Assembly: GCA_934647945.1 (NCBI GenBank)
Contig: CAKUFK010000002.1
Location: forward strand, 248,001-312,000
From: an uncultured Eubacteriales bacterium
GTDB lineage: Bacteria; Bacillota; Clostridia; Oscillospirales; Acutalibacteraceae
Length of the DNA stretch: 64,000 bases
Direction of reading: 5' to 3'
This document shows, in pieces, positions 60,639-64,000 of the stretch. A model generated the notes under the pieces. That model was given only the letters and a program-made list of their open reading frames with translations. It did no database searches and was not told where the DNA came from. Every line of letters begins with the position of its first letter. Positions within the stretch are counted from its first letter, which is position 1. Both the position numbers and the translations under genes were made by a program.

Positions 60639-60964
60639 GTACACCTCTCCTTTATGCTCTTGGCTTTTCTATCACCACTATATTCGCCCTGTCCACGGAG
60701 TATTCCAAGAGCTTGCGGCAGCGGAACAAAAAAGTCCCGCCCTCCGGCTCTGCTTGCGGCAAAGCCGGAGGGCGGGACGCTGGTAGATAAACCTATCCTC
60801 AGATTTTGCGGCCGGACGGATTCTCGTGGGCGTGGGACCTGGGAGAGGCACTCACGGCGGCCGCTTTTGCACCGCCTGGGTTTTGTTGTACACGACATCC
60901 CCCGGAGAACCCTAAAAACAGGCCCTCCGGGGGACGTCGCGCTGCATCTTTATCAGTCAGCCGG
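60639..60964. other. 326-bp gap between sipL and the AGE gene
   Basis: Contains the sipL leader, the strong terminator at 60728-60778 and a second hairpin (60894-60938) without T run. No sporulation-type promoter could be assigned with confidence. Confidence 0.5.
60728..60778 (-). terminator. Terminator upstream of sipL (end of AGE gene transcript)
   Basis: A perfect 16-bp stem (60734-60749 with 60763-60778) is followed on the minus strand by TTTTTT. It isolates sipL-spoIVA from the upstream gene. Confidence 0.9.
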
Positions 60965-62182
60965 TTACAGCAGGGAATCCAGCTCCGTCTCCTCCGCAAG
61001 GCTGGTCAGGATCCGGTCGCAGAGCATCAGGCAGCGCGGCAGATGGTAGGGCCCCTTCCACATGGAACCCTTCTGGGTATGGGAAACCGAGCCGTCCCGG
61101 TGGAGATACCCGTACCATTCTCCCTGCTCCCGGTCGGGGAAATGTCCGAACGCATAGGCATGGACTTTTTCAAACCACCGCCAATACCGGTCCTCCCCGG
61201 TCAGTTTGTAAGCGGTCAGAGTGGAAATCAGCGCTTCGTTATGTACCCACCAGAGCTTCATATCCCATTCGAGCTGTTCACACGGCCGGCCGTCCACATC
61301 CACGAAATACAGGATGCCGCCGTATTTTTCATCCCAACCCCGTTCCAGCGACCAATCGAGGATCTGGAGCGCTTTCTCCAGCAACCCCCGGTCCTTTGTC
61401 TGCTGCGCCTGGTTCATCAGAAACCAGGCATTTTCACAGGAATGGCCCGGATTGATGGTGCGCCCGGCTGGATTGTCCAGATGGGAGCCATCCGGCAAGA
61501 CTGTTTCCAGCACGCAGCGCAGCGTGGGCTGATAGTGGATGCGCAGCAGGTCATCCGCAATCTCCCGGGCGACCCCTTCGTAATACGCCGCTTTGCCGGG
61601 ATCGCACCGCCGCAGCACCTGGGCGCTGCTGAGAAGCACCATCGGCACCGCCGCACTGCGCTCCTCCCGGGTGGAGGCATAGGTCTTGGGGGTGATCTTG
61701 TAGGGATCGGACGAGGGCTCACGGTAAAGACGCAGCATCAGGTCAAAGCAGGCTTCCGCCTTGTCCAGCGCGCCGGCGTCCCCAAAGGCCGCCGCGTATT
61801 CCGCCATCCCGACGACGTAAAAGCTCTCGGAAAACAGATACCGCCGTTTCCGCAGCGGGCGTCCGTCCCGCGTGGTCTGAAAAAACATCCGTCCGTCGGT
61901 GTCTACGCAATGGCCTTCGAGAAAGCGCCGGGCGAGCTCCGCGCCCTCCCGCCACGCTTTCTGTTCCCCATACTGCCGGCATAGGGCGGAAAACGTCCAG
62001 AGGCACCGCCCCTGGAACCACACCGACTTGTCATCGTTGTAACTCCGGCCGGCCCGATCAACCGAGGTGATGCACCCGCCGTATTCCCGGTCGAGCAGGT
62101 CGCTGCGCATCCAGAAGGGCATCACATCCTCCAACAGCTCCCGGCGGTAGAAATCCCGATAATCCATCAAGGTTTTTTTCAT
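60965..62182 (-). CDS. N-acylglucosamine 2-epimerase family (AGE) protein
   Basis: A 405-residue alpha/alpha six-barrel protein. RSDLLDREYGGCITSVDRAG, KSVWFQGRCLWTFSALC, NPGHSCENAWFLM and EWDMKLWWVHNEALIS are typical of the family, with conserved His and Glu residues. Probable reaction: interconversion of N-acetylglucosamine and N-acetylmannosamine, or of cellobiose/mannose units; several substrates exist. ATG 62182 follows GGAGGAGG. It has its own promoter and terminator and diverges from a DUF4838 gene, indicating glycan use. Confidence 0.88.
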   Translation of the reverse strand: MKKTLMDYRDFYRRELLEDVMPFWMRSDLLDREYGGCITSVDRAGRSYNDDKSVWFQGRCLWTFSALCRQYGEQKAWREGAELARRFLEGHCVDTDGRMFFQTTRDGRPLRKRRYLFSESFYVVGMAEYAAAFGDAGALDKAEACFDLMLRLYREPSSDPYKITPKTYASTREERSAAVPMVLLSSAQVLRRCDPGKAAYYEGVAREIADDLLRIHYQPTLRCVLETVLPDGSHLDNPAGRTINPGHSCENAWFLMNQAQQTKDRGLLEKALQILDWSLERGWDEKYGGILYFVDVDGRPCEQLEWDMKLWWVHNEALISTLTAYKLTGEDRYWRWFEKVHAYAFGHFPDREQGEWYGYLHRDGSVSHTQKGSMWKGPYHLPRCLMLCDRILTSLAEETELDSLL

Positions 62183-62263
62183 GGGCTCTCCTCCTCCTAC
62201 GTCCGATGACAGGCTCGATTTCACGCAACCGTGTCAAGGCCGTCCGGACCATTGCTTTTTTTG

Positions 62264-62292
62264 AGTGTACCGCACTCCTCCGCAGATTTCAA
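62264..62292 (-). promoter_or_regulatory. Promoter of the AGE gene
   Basis: Minus strand TTGAAA (62287-62292), 17 bases, TACACT (62264-62269). Confidence 0.75.
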
Positions 62293-62493
62293 CGGGCTGG
62301 GTTGTCCGTCTGGTTGTCCAAATTTGCCTTTTCCCTGTCGGGCGGCTATCCATATCTCTCGAAAACAGGGGAAAAAGGTGCTTAAAACAGCCAGTTTTTG
62401 ACAAAAACCGGCCTGTTTTGCCCGCTATCGGGTCTCTGGTTGTCACTTTTTGCTCTGGTGGTTGTGAATATACAGCGGAAGCGCCCTGAGTTC

Positions 62494-62522
62494 TTGAAGT
62501 GCCGTTTTTTGTATGCTATGCT
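62494..62522 (+). promoter_or_regulatory. Promoter of the DUF4838 gene
   Basis: TTGAAG (62494-62499), 17 bases, TATGCT (62517-62522), 64 bases before the ATG. Confidence 0.65.
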
Positions 62523-62586
62523 GAACATGCACCAAGATATCCATGCGATTTTGGCAACTCTATATATAGAGGTAGGAGGAACATCC

Positions 62587-64000
62587 ATGGTAGGCAACCG
62601 CACCCCGGTGTATCCGGATCTGGTTCTGATCGAAAACGGCGTCCCCCGCGCGGTCATCGTCCTCTCTGAACAGCCGACCGAAAAGGCCAAGGCCGCGGCC
62701 GACGATCTCTGTTCCGTCCTGGAACAGATGAGCGGGGCCCGTCTCCCCATCGTCAGCGATGCCGCCTCTGTGGAAGGTACCCGCATCCTGGTGGGCGAAT
62801 CCCATGAAACCGTCGCGCTCGGGATCGAAACACCCCACGGATATCCGGAAAACGAACGGGTACTGGTCCAGCGAAAAGGCGACTGCCTCGTCCTGCTCGG
62901 CAACGATGACGAGGTGTTCACCGGTACCGCTTTCGCCGTGACCATGCTGCTTGAAAAACTCGGCTGCGGCTGGTTCGGGCCCGAAGAGCTCTGGCAGGAG
63001 ATCCCCCACAAGGAGACCATCGCGGTGGGATACTTACATATCGACCACGTCCCCGCGTTCGAGTCCCGGCAGACCTTTGTATTCCGTCGGAATCCCGCGC
63101 TTGCGCGCCGCTGGTACATGGGCGGCAGCAATAAGCAGATCGACCACGCCTACCACGCCCTTTTCCCGCGGGAGCAGTATTTTGAGCAGCATCCCGAATG
63201 GTACTGCCTGGTGGACGGCAAGCGCAACCCCTACATCGATTGGTGGCAGATGTGCTACTCCAATCCCGAGGTGGTACAGGAAACCATCCGGAAGGTGGAT
63301 CAGTACCTGACGGAGCATCCGGACTGTACCCAGGCGGCCCTCTCCGCGAACGACGGATTTTTCGAGGGTTTCTGCGAATGCGAGGAATGCCGCAAAATGG
63401 GGACGCCCGGCGAAACGATGGTCCGCTTTGTCAACCAGATCGCCGAAGGCCTGGAAGAAAAGCATCCCGACAGGCAGTTGATGTTCTTCATCTACTTCCC
63501 CACTTATGATCCGCCGCGGGTGAAAATACCGCTGCATAAAAATGTGATGCTGATGTTCTGCAAGGAATCGTGTATGTTTCATTCAGTGGATACCGGTCCC
63601 GATTGCGGATATCATATTCGATATGCATACGATTTCGGACATACGTATTATGCCTTGCCCTTCCTGGAAAACGCCAAAAAGTGGATTGAGATGACGGGGT
63701 GCCGGAACGTTTCCATCTGGGAGTGGTATTGTCCGGCAGCGGCCAATCCGATCTGGAAGGACCTTCCCTGGGTACAGGGGGATCTCGCCACCCGCAACCA
63801 GCGCTGCTTCAAGGATACGCTCGGCGCCCGTTACATCTATTACGATCAGGGCCCGGTGGAAAGCTATCACGACACCGAAGCGAGCTATCCCCTGCGCTGG
63901 CCTTTGTGGTATGTGGCGGCCAAGGGGATGTGGGACAGCCGGCCGACGGCCTCCGAGCTGCTGATGGACGCCTGCAAAAAACTGTTCGGACCCGCGGCGG
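62587..64000 (+). CDS. DUF4838 domain protein, cut by the window end
   Basis: At least 471 codons, open to position 64000. ATG 62587 follows AGGAGGAAC. The N-terminal part has an alpha-glucuronidase-like fold segment (AADDLCSVLEQMSGARLP, LVGESHETVALG), then the DUF4838 core (WYMGGSNK, HPEWYCLVDGKRNP, SANDGFFEGFCECEECRKMG). The family is found in gut bacteria next to glycan-degrading enzymes and is suspected to be a glycoside hydrolase; the substrate is unknown. It is divergent from the AGE gene. Confidence 0.85.
   Translation, partial: MVGNRTPVYPDLVLIENGVPRAVIVLSEQPTEKAKAAADDLCSVLEQMSGARLPIVSDAASVEGTRILVGESHETVALGIETPHGYPENERVLVQRKGDCLVLLGNDDEVFTGTAFAVTMLLEKLGCGWFGPEELWQEIPHKETIAVGYLHIDHVPAFESRQTFVFRRNPALARRWYMGGSNKQIDHAYHALFPREQYFEQHPEWYCLVDGKRNPYIDWWQMCYSNPEVVQETIRKVDQYLTEHPDCTQAALSANDGFFEGFCECEECRKMGTPGETMVRFVNQIAEGLEEKHPDRQLMFFIYFPTYDPPRVKIPLHKNVMLMFCKESCMFHSVDTGPDCGYHIRYAYDFGHTYYALPFLENAKKWIEMTGCRNVSIWEWYCPAAANPIWKDLPWVQGDLATRNQRCFKDTLGARYIYYDQGPVESYHDTEASYPLRWPLWYVAAKGMWDSRPTASELLMDACKKLFGPAA

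Larger units (their letters stand above)
62183..62586. other. 404-bp divergent regulatory region
   Basis: Holds promoters for both flanking genes. The centre (62300-62490) is AT-rich with several short inverted repeats and no gene. A 14-bp perfect palindrome CTCTATATATAGAG (62558-62571) sits just before the DUF4838 ribosome site. Confidence 0.6.

Noticed and set aside
60639..60727. Sporulation sigma factor promoter before sipL
   Set aside because: Weak partial matches to SigE and SigG elements were seen but the spacing did not fit, so none is claimed.

Overview
The window is 64 kb of a GC-rich, Gram-positive, endospore-forming genome, most likely a member of the Clostridia (Oscillospirales/Ruminococcaceae type). 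This rests on strong AGGAGG-type ribosome binding sites, the order pyrH-frr-uppS-cdsA-dxr-rseP-ispG-polC with a Gram-positive PolC replicase, a short-form HisG with HisZ, the spore proteins SpoIVA, SipL, SpoIVFA and SpoIVFB, and a Gram-positive type IV pilus locus. No rRNA, tRNA, CRISPR array, phage or complete insertion sequence was seen.

Layout. 1-2.9 kb: thiol peroxidase, a cold-shock protein with a long leader, a class 3 lipase and a metallo-beta-lactamase-fold hydrolase. 2.9-9.4 kb (minus strand): a histidine operon hisZ-hisG-hisD-hisC-hisB-hisA::hisI-hisE, ending in the MBL hydrolase. It has a clear promoter with a candidate operator and an unusual HisA-HisI fusion; hisH, hisF and a histidinol-phosphatase gene are absent from it. 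9.4-20.9 kb (minus): a half-size EamA transporter and the conserved operon for UMP kinase, ribosome recycling, undecaprenyl phosphate and phospholipid synthesis, the MEP isoprenoid pathway, a site-2 protease and PolC. 21-25.7 kb (minus): greA, lysS, a membrane-anchored unknown and ilvD. 25.8-28.4 kb (plus): a low-GC lipoprotein, a DAHP synthase gene behind what looks like a complete tyrosine leader-peptide attenuator, and a HAD phosphatase. 28.4-32.7 kb: a membrane protein, an AraC-type regulator divergent from galK-galT, and a Cys-rich mini-protein gene that runs through a terminator. 32.8-44.5 kb: polysaccharide deacetylase, an amidase with SH3 domain, two membrane proteins, a flotillin/NfeD/DUF1836 group, a two-component system, remnants of low-GC genes, a YyaL-type protein and a 290-bp hairpin-rich element.

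44.5-55.9 kb (minus): a sugar-phosphate kinase after a type IV pilus locus (pilA under its own promoter; pilD, pilC, pilM, pilN, pilO, three pseudopilin-like genes, pilB, pilT). The largest pseudopilin has a C-terminal region resembling two carbohydrate-binding modules. 56-60.6 kb (minus): spoIVFA-spoIVFB and sipL-spoIVA, whose products act in the mother cell during spore formation. 60.9-64 kb: a divergent pair, an AGE-family sugar epimerase and a DUF4838 protein cut by the window end, which looks like a glycan-use locus.

The strongest lead is the aroF attenuator (26270-26530): promoter, 35-codon Tyr-containing leader ORF, a perfect 16-bp terminator, and two nested leader segments that could form an antiterminator. 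Other leads are the HisA-HisI fusion in an operon without IGP synthase, the putative carbohydrate-binding pseudopilin, the hairpin array, and the mini-gene lacking a stop codon before its terminator. All functional calls come from motif reading without database searches.
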